A DNA stretch of 64,000 nt from Bacillota bacterium. GTDB lineage: Bacteria > Bacillota > Sulfobacillia > JACIYH01. Positions 26,674-35,428 of this stretch are shown one piece after another. Below the pieces are notes generated by a model. That model made no database searches and was not told where the DNA came from. It saw only the letters and a list, made by a program, of their open reading frames with translations. Each line of letters begins with the position of its first letter. Position 1 is the first letter of the stretch. Made by a program: the position numbers and the translations under genes. Where the stretch lies: contig JBFLXJ010000006.1 of assembly GCA_040757085.1 (NCBI GenBank), positions 39,715 through 103,714 of the forward strand. Reading direction: 5' to 3'.

Positions 26674-27333
26674 TCAGTTGGCACCCATCGCTACTAGCTT
26701 CTGTATCCCGGGCAGGCCTTCGATTTCCCGGATTGCGCTCTGCGGTATCTCCTGGTCGCATTCAATGATGCAGATGGCGGTCTTGCCACGTCCCGCCCGT
26801 GTGATCCTCATGCCGGCTATGTTTATACCTTCTCTTGCGAGTACACCCGTTATGGCCGCGGCCACGCCGGGCCTGTCAGGGTAGGTCACAACCAGGCCCG
26901 GCTGCTCGCCTGTAAGGCTAACCTTTAGTCCGTCGATTTCCGTGACTTCGACCTTGCCTGCGCCCAGGGAGGACCCTGTTACTGATATCTTCTTCCCCGA
27001 AACACCTTCGAGATCGAGCCGGACCGTATTGGGGTGGACGTTTCCCAGGTCGGCAGTCTCAATCCGAACGTGGAGGCCGGCGGCTGACGCATGGTTGAAC
27101 GCGTCCCTTATACGTTCGTCGTCTGTACCGAATCCCAGGAGTCCGCCTACCAGGGCCAGGTCGGTGCCATGCCCGCGGTAAGTGGCGGCAAACGAACCGT
27201 GAAGGGTGATGAGCGCCTTAGCGGGGGGTTCTCCCAGCAGGATTCTTGCCAGCCTGCCCAGGCGTGCCGCCCCGGCAGTATGGGAGCTTGATGGTCCGAT
27301 CATCACAGGACCCAGCACATCGAGAAGCCGCAT
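26674..27333 (-). CDS. sdaAB: L-serine dehydratase, iron-sulfur-dependent, beta subunit
   Basis: 219 residues. The N-terminal serine-dehydratase beta domain has DVLGPVMIGPSSSHTAGAAR, and the C-terminal ACT domain (GLVVTYPDRPGVAAAITGVL) probably binds serine as a regulator. The frame stays open far upstream, but ATG 27333 starts the recognisable protein and has AGGAAGGTG before it. It lies 16 bases upstream of sdaAA. Confidence 0.92.
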   Translation of the reverse strand: MRLLDVLGPVMIGPSSSHTAGAARLGRLARILLGEPPAKALITLHGSFAATYRGHGTDLALVGGLLGFGTDDERIRDAFNHASAAGLHVRIETADLGNVHPNTVRLDLEGVSGKKISVTGSSLGAGKVEVTEIDGLKVSLTGEQPGLVVTYPDRPGVAAAITGVLAREGINIAGMRITRAGRGKTAICIIECDQEIPQSAIREIEGLPGIQKLVAMGAN

Positions 27334-27474
27334 CGTGTTTGGCACCTTCCTTCTTTTCGGGCGCGGGATTATTGTAGCAGGACCCCCAGGCAGAACGCAT
27401 GGTCCTTCGCGTCGTGCTGGCTGCGAGATCCCGCCAACGAGCATGCCGTAACCGCGGCGCGCGTCATCCCATGG

Positions 27475-27632
27475 ATGCGGTTTACGGCGCTGATCATCGA
27501 CAAGCCCGTCCTGGAAATGGTGGGGATCACCGTGGACACACCGCTCGGGATAAGCACCGACGGAAAGAGCATCATAAGATGGCCAAGGCAGACCTGGCCC
27601 GCATCTTCCGGGACCTGGCACAGGGACGATAG
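27475..27632 (+). pseudogene. frameshifted relic of an AbrB/MazE-type antitoxin-like gene
   Basis: Reading + strand from 27475 gives LIIDKPVLEMVGITVDTPLG then ISTDGKSI, the pattern I know from small AbrB-fold antitoxin-like proteins (VIDKPxLExLGIxxDTPLxISTDG). The frame then breaks near 27575-27582, and the expected C-terminal helix (KADLARIFRDLAQGR) continues in another frame to the TAG at 27632. The N-terminus usually preceding it (KHGNS-type) is not visible. No partner toxin is seen. It occupies most of the otherwise empty 379 bases between sdaAB and the ATPase fragment. Confidence 0.5.
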
Positions 27633-27712
27633 TTCCTTGCCGGGGGTCAAACCACCTGCTGCCTTGAGATACCGGGAGCCAACTCAACCCGGCCCCACAG
27701 CACAGGCAGGGA

Positions 27713-28546
27713 TCACTCCGCCGCCATGCCCACCTCTGCCGCGTAGGCCAGGATCCGCTCCAGGGTTCTCTCCCGCACCCTGTTTATCTTCTCGAAGTCC
27801 ATGCAGGGGACGTAGTAGGCCTCCATGAGGTCGTGGGTGGCCTTGGCGTCGTGGATGCAGGCGATGGCCTGGGAGAAGAGCTGGCCGAAGAGGCGCTCGC
27901 AGTCCGACATGGCGGCCCGGTTGCGTTCGACGATGCGGTCGTCCAGGCACTCGTTCATGTCCACGACGATGTCCTCGGGGGCCGGGCGCCACATATGCGG
28001 TTCGATGGACTTGGTGAGGGCCACGCCCACGGCGGGGATGACCGCGTGTTCGACCTTTTCCGGGTTGAGGGGGCAGTGGTACAGCTCCACGTCCAGGCCC
28101 CTTTCCAGCGCGGCCTGGGCCACCTTCTTGAGGAGGGTGGACTTGCCAGTTCCGGGCTCTCCGGAGATGACGTACTTGCGGGGGAGCGGCCCGATGATGG
28201 TTTCCACGTAGTTCATGAGGCCGTCGGGGGTGATGGCGGAGGCGAAGAGGTGGCGGTCGCGTCCCAGGCGGGAGGCGATGGGGCGGTGGTTAAGGATTTC
28301 GCCGATGAGAGCCGCTGCCTTCTGGTTGGCGAGGGCGTAGTCCATGGCCTGGCGGTTGAGGGTTTCCCAGTCGTCATAGACCACCTGGGCTGCTTTGAGG
28401 AAGCGGTAGGCGCGGGCGAAGCAGCGGCCCACTTCTGCGTTGGCCTCCATGATCTCCCGGCGGCGGGCGCGCAGGCCGTTCTCGTCCCAGTAGTCCCCGA
28501 GGTGGATGATCTCGTCCACGGCGCCGGGGACCTTGGGATCGACCAC
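27713..28546 (-). CDS. 3' part of an interrupted two-P-loop ATPase gene
   Basis: 277 codons open to the element boundary. It contains a complete Walker A (SGEPGTGKSTLL, about residue 125) and a mid-chain VVDMNECLDD acidic segment. It begins at VVDPKVPGAVDEIIHLGDYW, which has no sensible start or ribosome site of its own; GTG 28546 is just the host codon at the junction. The missing N-terminus with the first P-loop is encoded at 47025-47312 on the same strand. Joining the two at the shared GTG gives DGTAPH-VVDPKVPG in frame and a protein of about 374 residues, the length I recall for this family (PRK06851-like). The biochemical role is unknown. Confidence 0.85.
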   Translation of the reverse strand: MVDPKVPGAVDEIIHLGDYWDENGLRARRREIMEANAEVGRCFARAYRFLKAAQVVYDDWETLNRQAMDYALANQKAAALIGEILNHRPIASRLGRDRHLFASAITPDGLMNYVETIIGPLPRKYVISGEPGTGKSTLLKKVAQAALERGLDVELYHCPLNPEKVEHAVIPAVGVALTKSIEPHMWRPAPEDIVVDMNECLDDRIVERNRAAMSDCERLFGQLFSQAIACIHDAKATHDLMEAYYVPCMDFEKINRVRERTLERILAYAAEVGMAAE

Positions 28547-28574
28547 GTGGAGTGCGGTTACAAACGTCGATACA
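28535..28574 (+). repeat. attL-like junction (host half + GTG core + element arm)
   Basis: Host sequence GGGATCGACCAC is followed by core GTG (28547-28549), then GAGTGCG and the 18-base arm GTTACAAACGTCGATACA ending at 28574. The 24-base segment 28551-28574 matches the complement of 46998-47021 with two mismatches. This is the left half-site of a serine-integrase attP joined to half of the host attB. Confidence 0.82.
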
Positions 28575-28672
28575 TCGTCCCGGTGAACCGGTGCCGCCGG
28601 CGTGCACGTCGTCAGTTGAGCAGCCGTCGTGTGCGTTCGGCCCGAGTTAGGACAGTGCGCCGGTTCCCCTGC

Positions 28673-28701
28673 TTGTCCGCGGGAACGCCCTGTGATACAA
28701 T
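28673..28701 (+). promoter_or_regulatory. promoter of the cobalamin-riboswitch/nrdDG transcript
   Basis: TTGTCC at 28673-28678 and TACAAT at 28696-28701 are separated by 17 bases, with an extended-type TGTGA just before the -10. It stands 17 bases upstream of the riboswitch, which it would transcribe from its first bases. Confidence 0.6.
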
Positions 28702-28717
28702 TTCGGGGACAACCACA

Positions 28718-28882
28718 GATGCCGTGCGGGTGCCCCTCAGGGGGTTAAAAGGGAACCAGGTGAAAATCCTGGACGGTCCCGCCACTGTGAACGGGTAGCC
28801 GGCCCCACCGCAGGCCACTGGGCAGTTCGCCTGGGAAGGCCGGGGATGGCGATGACCCGTGAGTCAGGAAACCTGCCTGCAC
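28718..28882 (+). promoter_or_regulatory. cobalamin (B12) riboswitch
   Basis: The leader shows the expected order: GTGCGGGTGCCCC, then GGGAACCAGGTGAAAATCC, GGACGGTCCCGCCACTGTGA, and near the 3' side GTGAGTCAGGAAACCTGCC. These are the conserved blocks of the AdoCbl riboswitch core. It precedes nrdD by about 130 bases; an imperfect hairpin (AGGCGACCT/AGGTGCCT, 28885-28921) and an AGGTG could form the expression platform. It should switch off the B12-independent class III reductase when B12 is abundant. Confidence 0.88.
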
Positions 28883-29014
28883 GGAGGCGACCTGTACCTT
28901 CGGTCGAAAGGGGAGGTGCCTTATGTGTTTTGGCATGGCCTCAATCCGTCACCGGGTTGGGGCCTTTTCCATCCCCATAACAGCGCGCCCGGAACGAGAA
29001 AGGATGGTGCCAGC

Positions 29015-31099
29015 ATGACGCCGGAGAAAATCGTCAAGCGGGACGGGCGGATCGTCGACTTTGACCGGGAGAGGATCGTGAACGCGATTTTCAAGGCGGC
29101 CCGGGCCGTGGGGGGACGCGACCGGACCCTGGCCGAACGACTGGCTGACCAGGTGGTGGAGATCGTCAGCAGTCGTTTTCCTGACCGCCTTCCCACCGTG
29201 GAAGACGTGCAGGACGTGGTGGAGAAGGTCCTCATCGAAAGCGGCCACGCCCGCACCGCCAAGGCCTACATACTTTATCGCAAGCAGCACCAGGAATTGC
29301 GGGATTTTCGTGCCCTGCTGGTAGATGCCGAGAAGATGGTGCAGGACTACCTGGATCAGCTGGACTGGCGCGTGAGTGAAAACAGCAACATGAATTACTC
29401 CCTCCAGGGGCTCAACAACCACATCATCTCCGCTGTTTCCGCCCGTTACTGGTTGGAGAAGATTTACCCTCCCCGGGTGCGGGAAGCCCACAAAAGTGGC
29501 GATTTTCACATCCACGACCTGGGTCTCCTCGCGCCCTACTGTTGCGGATGGGACCTGGCCGACATCCTGCGTCACGGTTTTGCCGGGGTGGGGCAGAAGG
29601 TGGAAAGTGCTCCTCCCAGGCACTTCCGCACCGCTCTGGGCCAGGTCGTCAATTTCTGTTACACGCTGCAGGGCGAGGCGGCGGGAGCCCAGGCCCTGGC
29701 CAACTTCGACACTTACCTGGCGCCCTTTATCCGGTACGACGGCCTCGGGTACCGGGAAGTCAAGCAGGCCCTGCAGGAGGCCATCTTCAACCTGAACGTG
29801 CCCACCCGGGTGGGGTTCCAGACCCCCTTCGTCAACCTGACCATGGACGTGAATGTGCCGTCCTACCTGGTGGAGCAGCCGGTCATAGCAGGAGGGCAGT
29901 TCCGGGAAGTCCCCTATGGGGAGTTCCAGCCGGAGATGGACATGCTGAACAGCGCATTTTGTGAGGTGATGCTGGAGGGGGACGCCCGCGGGCGCATATT
30001 CACCTTCCCCATTCCCACTTACAACATCACGCCTGACTTCGACTGGGATAGCCCGGTGGCAGACCGCATCCTGGCCATGGCCGCCCGCTACGGCATCCCC
30101 TACTTCGCTAACTTCGTCAACTCCGACCTGTGTCCCGAGGACGTGCGCAGCATGTGCTGCCGGCTCCGGCTCGATAACCGGGAGCTACGCCGCCGGGGCG
30201 GAGGTCTGTTCGGCGCCAATCCCCTCACCGGCTCCATAGGTGTGGTGACCATCAACCTGCCCCGCATCGGCTACCTGGCCAAAGCGCCCGAACAGTTCTT
30301 TGCTCGCCTGGGGGAACTGATGGAGCTGGCGCGAGACAGCTTGCTGATCAAGCGGCAGGTCCTGGAAAGGTTGACCGAGGGAGGGCTGTATCCATACTCC
30401 CGCCACTACCTGCGCCAGGTGAAGGAATGCCTGGGGCAATACTGGGCCAACCATTTCAACACCATCGGCCTGGTGGGAATGAACGAAGCTCTCCTGAATT
30501 TCCTGGGTCAGGGCATTGGGAGCCCGGCCGGACGCCAGTTTGCCCTGGAAGTCCTTGAGTTCATGCGGAAAGAGATGATCGCATTCCAGCAAGAGACCGG
30601 CCAGATGTTCAACCTGGAGGCTACGCCGGCGGAAGGAGCGTCCTTCCGGCTGGCCAGGATTGATCGCTCCCTGTATCCCGATATCATCACCGCCGGGGCC
30701 GGGGAACCGTATTACACCAACTCCACCCACCTTCCCGCCGGCTACACCGATGACGTCTTTGAGGCCTTAGCCCTGCAGGAAGAACTGCAGACCAGGTACA
30801 CTGGCGGAACGGTCTTCCACGTTTTTCTGGGGGAATGCATCGATGACGTGAAGACCCTGAAGGCTTTCCTCCGGAAGGCGTTGAGCCGCTTCCGGATCCC
30901 CTACCTGACCATCACGCCCACCTTCAGCGTCTGTCCCCAGCATGGCTACCTGAAAGGAGAACAACCCACCTGCCCGCACTGCCAGAGCCCCGCCGAAGTG
31001 TGGAGCCGGGTGGTCGGATACTACCGGCCCGTGCAGAACTGGAACGGCGGCAAGCGGCAAGAGTACCGTGACAGAAGGGCCTTTATCGTGACCGAGTAA
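29015..31099 (+). CDS. nrdD: anaerobic ribonucleoside-triphosphate reductase (class III)
   Basis: Glycyl-radical enzyme that makes dNTPs without oxygen, 694 residues. An N-terminal ATP-cone begins IVKRDGRIVDFDRERIV. The catalytic barrel includes the STHLPAGYTDDVFEA region. Near the C-terminus a zinc motif CPQHGYLKGEQPTCPHC is followed by the glycyl-radical loop RVVGYYRPVQNWNGG (about residue 667). ATG 29015 starts the ATP-cone; the open frame upstream runs through the riboswitch and is not coding. It is cotranscribed with nrdG and controlled by the B12 riboswitch. Confidence 0.95.
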   Translation: MTPEKIVKRDGRIVDFDRERIVNAIFKAARAVGGRDRTLAERLADQVVEIVSSRFPDRLPTVEDVQDVVEKVLIESGHARTAKAYILYRKQHQELRDFRALLVDAEKMVQDYLDQLDWRVSENSNMNYSLQGLNNHIISAVSARYWLEKIYPPRVREAHKSGDFHIHDLGLLAPYCCGWDLADILRHGFAGVGQKVESAPPRHFRTALGQVVNFCYTLQGEAAGAQALANFDTYLAPFIRYDGLGYREVKQALQEAIFNLNVPTRVGFQTPFVNLTMDVNVPSYLVEQPVIAGGQFREVPYGEFQPEMDMLNSAFCEVMLEGDARGRIFTFPIPTYNITPDFDWDSPVADRILAMAARYGIPYFANFVNSDLCPEDVRSMCCRLRLDNRELRRRGGGLFGANPLTGSIGVVTINLPRIGYLAKAPEQFFARLGELMELARDSLLIKRQVLERLTEGGLYPYSRHYLRQVKECLGQYWANHFNTIGLVGMNEALLNFLGQGIGSPAGRQFALEVLEFMRKEMIAFQQETGQMFNLEATPAEGASFRLARIDRSLYPDIITAGAGEPYYTNSTHLPAGYTDDVFEALALQEELQTRYTGGTVFHVFLGECIDDVKTLKAFLRKALSRFRIPYLTITPTFSVCPQHGYLKGEQPTCPHCQSPAEVWSRVVGYYRPVQNWNGGKRQEYRDRRAFIVTE

Positions 31100-31133
31100 C
31101 CGGGGACAATCCGGGGCATCAGGGACGAACCTC

Positions 31134-31847
31134 ATGTATGCCAGGGGATTGCAAAAGCTCAGTCTGGTTGACTTCCCGGAAACCATGTGCGCCACCGTAT
31201 TCCTGGCTGGCTGCAACTTCAGGTGTCCGTACTGCCACAACCCGGACCTGGTCTTGCGTTCGCCCGGGCTGCCCTGGATCTCGGAGGAGGAGCTTCTGCA
31301 ATTCCTGGAGGAGCGTGAGGGGTTCATAGACGGGGTTTGCGTAACCGGTGGGGAACCCACACTGGAGCCCGATCTGCCCGCCTTTCTGGCCAGGGTGAAA
31401 GCCCGGGGGCTCAAGACGAAACTGGACACCAACGGCACCCGCCCGGACGTGCTCGCCCGGTTGCTGGAGCACGGCTTGCTGGACTATATCGCCATGGACG
31501 TCAAGGCCCCCCGGGACAAATACCGGAGGGTGACCCGCAGCCGGGTTGACCCGGGGGTCCTGGAAGCATCTATCCGCCTCGTTCAACAGAGCCAGGTACC
31601 CTACGAGTTCAGGACCACGGTGGTGCCTGGCCTGCTTTCTGCCGATGACGTGGAAGCAATTGCCAGATGGATAACGGGAGCCGGGAAGTACGTGCTCCAG
31701 CCTTACCTGCCGCCCAGGAGAACATTGGACGAAAAGTGGCGGAAGCGTCCGCCGTGCCCCCGCTCCTACCTGGAACGACTGGCCTGCCGGGTAGCGCACC
31801 TGGTGGTCCGGGTTGAAGTAAGGGGTGGCGACCGCAACTTACCGTAA
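31134..31847 (+). CDS. nrdG: anaerobic ribonucleotide reductase activase (radical SAM)
   Basis: 237-residue radical-SAM enzyme that installs the glycyl radical on NrdD. The cluster motif CNFRCPYC is near residue 24, followed by CVTGGEPTLEPDL and LDTNGTRPD, typical of pyruvate-formate-lyase-activase-like NrdG proteins. It begins ATG 31134, 34 bases after nrdD. The N-terminal KLSLVDFPETMCATVFLAG is characteristic of the NrdG2-type. Confidence 0.94.
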   Translation: MYARGLQKLSLVDFPETMCATVFLAGCNFRCPYCHNPDLVLRSPGLPWISEEELLQFLEEREGFIDGVCVTGGEPTLEPDLPAFLARVKARGLKTKLDTNGTRPDVLARLLEHGLLDYIAMDVKAPRDKYRRVTRSRVDPGVLEASIRLVQQSQVPYEFRTTVVPGLLSADDVEAIARWITGAGKYVLQPYLPPRRTLDEKWRKRPPCPRSYLERLACRVAHLVVRVEVRGGDRNLP

Positions 31848-31955
31848 AGCCATCTTCTCTTCGGGCTCCCCGTGAGGGGTTGCATCCGGCTTGCCTCGCC
31901 CAACGGCTCAACCCCGCCCGGGAAGGAGGAGCCGCAGCCGGCGTCGAACCACCTG

Positions 31956-31983
31956 GTAGCACGAATATCTATAATGTAGCACG
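31956..31983 (+). promoter_or_regulatory. two direct GTAGCACG boxes around a TATAAT element
   Basis: GTAGCACGA at 31956-31964 and GTAGCACG at 31976-31983 start 20 bases apart, two helical turns, with a perfect TATAAT at 31970-31975 between them. No -35 hexamer is found, as expected for a promoter controlled by a DNA-binding protein. A related inverted repeat precedes the ABC transporter at 32908-32934. Confidence 0.4.
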
Positions 31984-32045
31984 GGATGGCGGACGCACCA
32001 GGTTGGCTCTGGAGGCGGCGCCGGACGGGACGGGGGTTGCCGAGC

Positions 32046-32849
32046 ATGGAAAAAGAACGGATCCTCCGGCTGGTACGTGAGGGTCGGGTAGAGCACATCG
32101 GAGCCCGGATAGCCGTGGAGTTCGACAACCGGCAGCAGGTCCCTCTCGGCTTCCGCCATGCCGGCCGCCACTACGAGGTGGTGGAGCTCATCCGTACGGA
32201 GCAACCGTCGCCCTCACAGTATCATTACCTGGTGCGGACTACGCATGGTGTGTACAACCTGGTGCTGGTGCGGCAGGATGCTGTTCCGGGGATTTCCCCT
32301 TCTGCGTGGTGGCTCGATTTTCGGGTTAGCGACGTCCCGGTGGAGGCAGGCTCGGTGGGGCCGGGGCTGGCCCTGGTGAGGGGTGAGTTGCTGGGGGCGG
32401 TGGCATTTCACGGCCACCTGTGCCCGGAGCTGGCTCTGGGCTACCGCGCGGCCATGATCGCGCGGGCCAGATTGGGCTTCGGCCGTCACGAGCACGGCGC
32501 CCAGTCGGTGGTGATGTACACTTCTTCTTCGGCTGCGGACGCGATCCAGTACCTGACTGGTTGCACGGTGGGCAAGGGGAACCTGGTACTCCAAGACACC
32601 GGGGACCAGGTTTTCTGCTTCATCAACCGCAAGGGGCAACTTCTCCTGAAGGTGCTTCCCGGGGTTCTGGCTAAGACGCCCGACCTGAGTTCGCTGGAGG
32701 AAAGAATCGAGCGGGATGAAGCTTCTCCGCAGGAGCTGGTGTCCTACCAGACCGAGGTGGATCGCCTGGTCAGGCGCATTCTGGAGTCCCCCGACGACGC
32801 GCTTTTCGCCCAGGTCTTGATCGATGGTGGCCAGCCAGCGGCCGGATGA
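32046..32849 (+). CDS. FmdE-domain protein with an extra N-terminal domain
   Basis: 267 residues from ATG 32046. The C-terminal two-thirds have FHGHLCPELALGYRAAMIA near residue 120 and TGCTVGKGNLVLQDTGDQVFC, the FmdE signature with its His/Cys metal ligands. FmdE was first seen in formylmethanofuran dehydrogenase operons, but most bacterial copies have unknown roles linked to metals. Here about 75 extra N-terminal residues (ILRLVREGRVEHIGARIAVE onward) form a small predicted beta domain. An Opp/Nik-type transporter follows, so a role with metal or metal-chelate uptake is plausible. This is inference. Confidence 0.75.
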   Translation: MEKERILRLVREGRVEHIGARIAVEFDNRQQVPLGFRHAGRHYEVVELIRTEQPSPSQYHYLVRTTHGVYNLVLVRQDAVPGISPSAWWLDFRVSDVPVEAGSVGPGLALVRGELLGAVAFHGHLCPELALGYRAAMIARARLGFGRHEHGAQSVVMYTSSSAADAIQYLTGCTVGKGNLVLQDTGDQVFCFINRKGQLLLKVLPGVLAKTPDLSSLEERIERDEASPQELVSYQTEVDRLVRRILESPDDALFAQVLIDGGQPAAG

Positions 32850-32907
32850 AAGATCAGGACACTGGCCCGAGGGCAAGCAGGATTTTCAGGTGGTAGGGAG
32901 AATACGT

Positions 32908-32934
32908 GTAGCACGATCGCGTAATTCGTGCCAC
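32908..32934 (+). promoter_or_regulatory. inverted repeat GTAGCACGA/TCGTGCCAC before the ABC transporter
   Basis: Arms at 32908-32916 and 32926-32934 match at eight of nine positions and are separated by nine bases. The left arm is identical to the boxes at 31956 and 31976. It lies just upstream of the substrate-binding-protein gene and looks like the operator of a dimeric regulator. It could instead belong to an RNA hairpin. Confidence 0.4.
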
Positions 32935-32957
32935 CCGGCACGCACGGGGGTGTTGCG

Positions 32958-34580
32958 ATGAACGGGCTTTCCTTTAGGACTTTTCATAGGCTAAGGTGCA
33001 TCTTGTCCACCTTGATCCTGTTCGTGGTCTGCGTTTCGCTGGGGCTGGGGACGGGATGCTCGAGGACGGGATCGGCAAATGATGTCCTGGTCGTGGGCAC
33101 CACCATGGGCATCAAGGACATCGGCCTCACTGACTATTACATGGGGATTCTGCGCAGCATCTTCACTCACAACGGCCTCGTGACGCTCGACGCCGAGGGG
33201 AACTATCGGGGTGACCTGGCCGAGTCATACGAGACCAGGGACGGGAAGACCTGGACCTTCAAGCTCAGAAAGGGTGTCCAGTGGCATGACGGGCGACCCT
33301 TCACCGCGTCTGATGTGAAGTTCAGCGTGGAGTACTTGCTGGAAAAGGTCCCGACTTACAAGAGTCACTGGGCGATGATAGATTCCGTACAGGCCCCCGA
33401 TGACCACACTGTCGTCGTCACCCTCAAGAAGCCAAACGCTCGTTTCCTGGTGAACCTCGGTGTCCTGCGGACGCTGCCGAAACACATATTCGAGACAGTG
33501 CAGGACCCGAAGATTTTCACGGAGCCCACCGCTATGCTGGGTACCGGCCCGTACGTCTTCGATAGATTCGACAAGGCCGCCGGGCTTCTGGTCTTCAAAG
33601 CCAACCAGAAGTATTACGGTGGAAAGCCCAATATCGATGAGGTACATGTGCGTCTGTTCAAGAATCCGGATACGATGTACATGGCTTTGCAAAAGGGAGA
33701 AATAGATACGGTGTACTTCTATGCGGCCGGCACGGACCCCATCTACGTGCCGCGGCTATTGCAAGACGACAAAATCAAGTTCATCTTCCTGAAAAACCTG
33801 GGCGTGGCCAATGCCGTCTTCTTCAACCTGAAGAAGCCGCCCGTCGATGACCTCCGATTCAGGAAGGCTCTCGCTTACGCCATCGATTACGAGGAGCTGC
33901 AAAGGATCTTTACCGCCGGTTACGGCACGGTACCCAACGCGGGTTTTGTTCCCGAGGGCACGCCGGGCTACGCGGAAACTCCCGGGATGAAATACGACAA
34001 GACGCGGGCCGTCGCCATCCTCGACGAAATGGGCTGTAAAGACGTGAATGGAGACGGCTACCGGGAAACCGCCAAGGGTGAGCCGCTCGTGCTCGACCTG
34101 ATGGTCCGTGGTGACCTGGCGGAGAGTGTTCGCCTGGGTGAACTGCTGCAGAAATACTTTGCAGGAGTGGGCGTCAAGACCTCGCTCAGGATGGTGGATC
34201 AGGCCGCCTTCATGAACGTGGCCGACATTGAGAAATCGCACGTAGCCTTCATTTCCCGCACGACCCCCTGGGGGATGATGATGTGGGGAGGTTACGGCAC
34301 AGGCTATTTCGACGCGCGTAATATCGGCTGGTCCCAGGTCGAGGACCCTGCGTTCTACGCGCTCGTCGATGCGGCATTGACCGAACTCGATCCTTCCCGG
34401 CAAAAGGAGATCGCCAGGAACATACAGGAGTACTACGCCGAACATCTCCCCGCCATTCCGCTGTACTGGAACACGCTCATCCAGCCGTACAGCAAGAAGT
34501 TCGAGGGGTGGTATGTGGACCCGATTTACGGGATCCTCAACAAGACCACCTGGTCCAGCCTGAAGAAAGGGTCCCCGTGA
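32958..34580 (+). CDS. peptide/nickel-type ABC transporter substrate-binding lipoprotein
   Basis: 540 residues from ATG 32958. A long signal segment (LILFVVCVSLGLGTGC) ends in the lipobox Cys. The mature part is a canonical SBP_bac_5 protein in normal order: LVVGTTMGIKDIG and GLVTLDAEGNYRGDLAESYE first, WTFKLRKGVQWHDGRPF, later LRFRKALAYAIDYEEL, and the C-terminal GWSQVEDPAFYALVDAALTE and ARNIQEYYAEHLPAIPLYWN. It binds an oligopeptide, opine or metal chelate. It opens a five-gene transporter cluster with a methyltransferase inserted after it. Confidence 0.9.
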   Translation: MNGLSFRTFHRLRCILSTLILFVVCVSLGLGTGCSRTGSANDVLVVGTTMGIKDIGLTDYYMGILRSIFTHNGLVTLDAEGNYRGDLAESYETRDGKTWTFKLRKGVQWHDGRPFTASDVKFSVEYLLEKVPTYKSHWAMIDSVQAPDDHTVVVTLKKPNARFLVNLGVLRTLPKHIFETVQDPKIFTEPTAMLGTGPYVFDRFDKAAGLLVFKANQKYYGGKPNIDEVHVRLFKNPDTMYMALQKGEIDTVYFYAAGTDPIYVPRLLQDDKIKFIFLKNLGVANAVFFNLKKPPVDDLRFRKALAYAIDYEELQRIFTAGYGTVPNAGFVPEGTPGYAETPGMKYDKTRAVAILDEMGCKDVNGDGYRETAKGEPLVLDLMVRGDLAESVRLGELLQKYFAGVGVKTSLRMVDQAAFMNVADIEKSHVAFISRTTPWGMMMWGGYGTGYFDARNIGWSQVEDPAFYALVDAALTELDPSRQKEIARNIQEYYAEHLPAIPLYWNTLIQPYSKKFEGWYVDPIYGILNKTTWSSLKKGSP

Positions 34581-35428
34581 TGGAGTGGCACGACCCCCAG
34601 TTCTGGGCCAGAGAGTGGGCCCGGGCCCGTGCGCAGTCGTCCCTGTACTCCGGCTATGACCGCCCTGACCGCTGGCTGGAGTTCTGGAACCTGGTGGCTA
34701 CCTCATACGCCCGTCGCAACGAACAGGTGGCCGGTCACCACCGGGAGCTGGTCACGTGGCTGGCCCGGGAAGGCGTGATTACCGGGGCAAGCGTCGTGCT
34801 CGACGTGGGGTGCGGGCCGGGCACGTATGCGCTACCTCTGGCCGAAAGGGTAAGGCAGGTGGTTGCCCTCGACCCGGCTCCCGAGATGCTGCGCGTGCTG
34901 GCAGAAGAGGCTGTGCGCAGGGGGCTCGGTGAGCGGATCCGTACCGTCTGCGGGCGCTGGGAGGATGTTGAGGCTTCGGTGGATTACGACCTGGTTTTCG
35001 TGGCCAATTCCCCGGCCGTGTGGGATTACACCACTCTGTGTAAGATGAATCAGGTCTCCCGGGGGTACTGTTGTCTCGTCACCGCGGCCAGGAAGACCAG
35101 GATGGGATTGCGGGACGAACTCTGGAAAAGGGTGACCGGGAGGGAGATGCGCGGAGGAGCGTTCGACCCCATATACCCCTTTAACATCCTGTACCACGAG
35201 GGGTATTACCCGGGCATCAAGTTCATACAGTACGCGCATCGCCACAAAGACCGGCCGGAGGCATTCCTCGAGCAATACAAATGCTATTTCAGCATCTTCG
35301 GATACGAGGGCCCGGAAGTAGAAAGAACGATCCGGGATTACCTGGCTTCGGTCTGCCGGGACGGATACTGTGAGGACCAACAGGAGGGCTATCTGGCAGT
35401 CATATGGTGGCGAGCCCGTCAGCAATAG
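34580..35428 (+). CDS. class I SAM-dependent methyltransferase in the ABC transporter operon
   Basis: 282 residues. The SAM-binding motif LDVGCGPGTYALPLA is near residue 75 and ALDPAPEMLRVL follows. The N-terminal helix region (MEWHDPQFWAREWARARAQS) and the Tyr-rich C-terminus are unusual and may determine the substrate. ATG 34580 overlaps the stop of the binding-protein gene (TGATG), and the end overlaps the permease, so it is translationally part of the transporter operon. It may modify a chelator or transported compound. The substrate is unknown. Confidence 0.78.
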   Translation: MEWHDPQFWAREWARARAQSSLYSGYDRPDRWLEFWNLVATSYARRNEQVAGHHRELVTWLAREGVITGASVVLDVGCGPGTYALPLAERVRQVVALDPAPEMLRVLAEEAVRRGLGERIRTVCGRWEDVEASVDYDLVFVANSPAVWDYTTLCKMNQVSRGYCCLVTAARKTRMGLRDELWKRVTGREMRGGAFDPIYPFNILYHEGYYPGIKFIQYAHRHKDRPEAFLEQYKCYFSIFGYEGPEVERTIRDYLASVCRDGYCEDQQEGYLAVIWWRARQQ

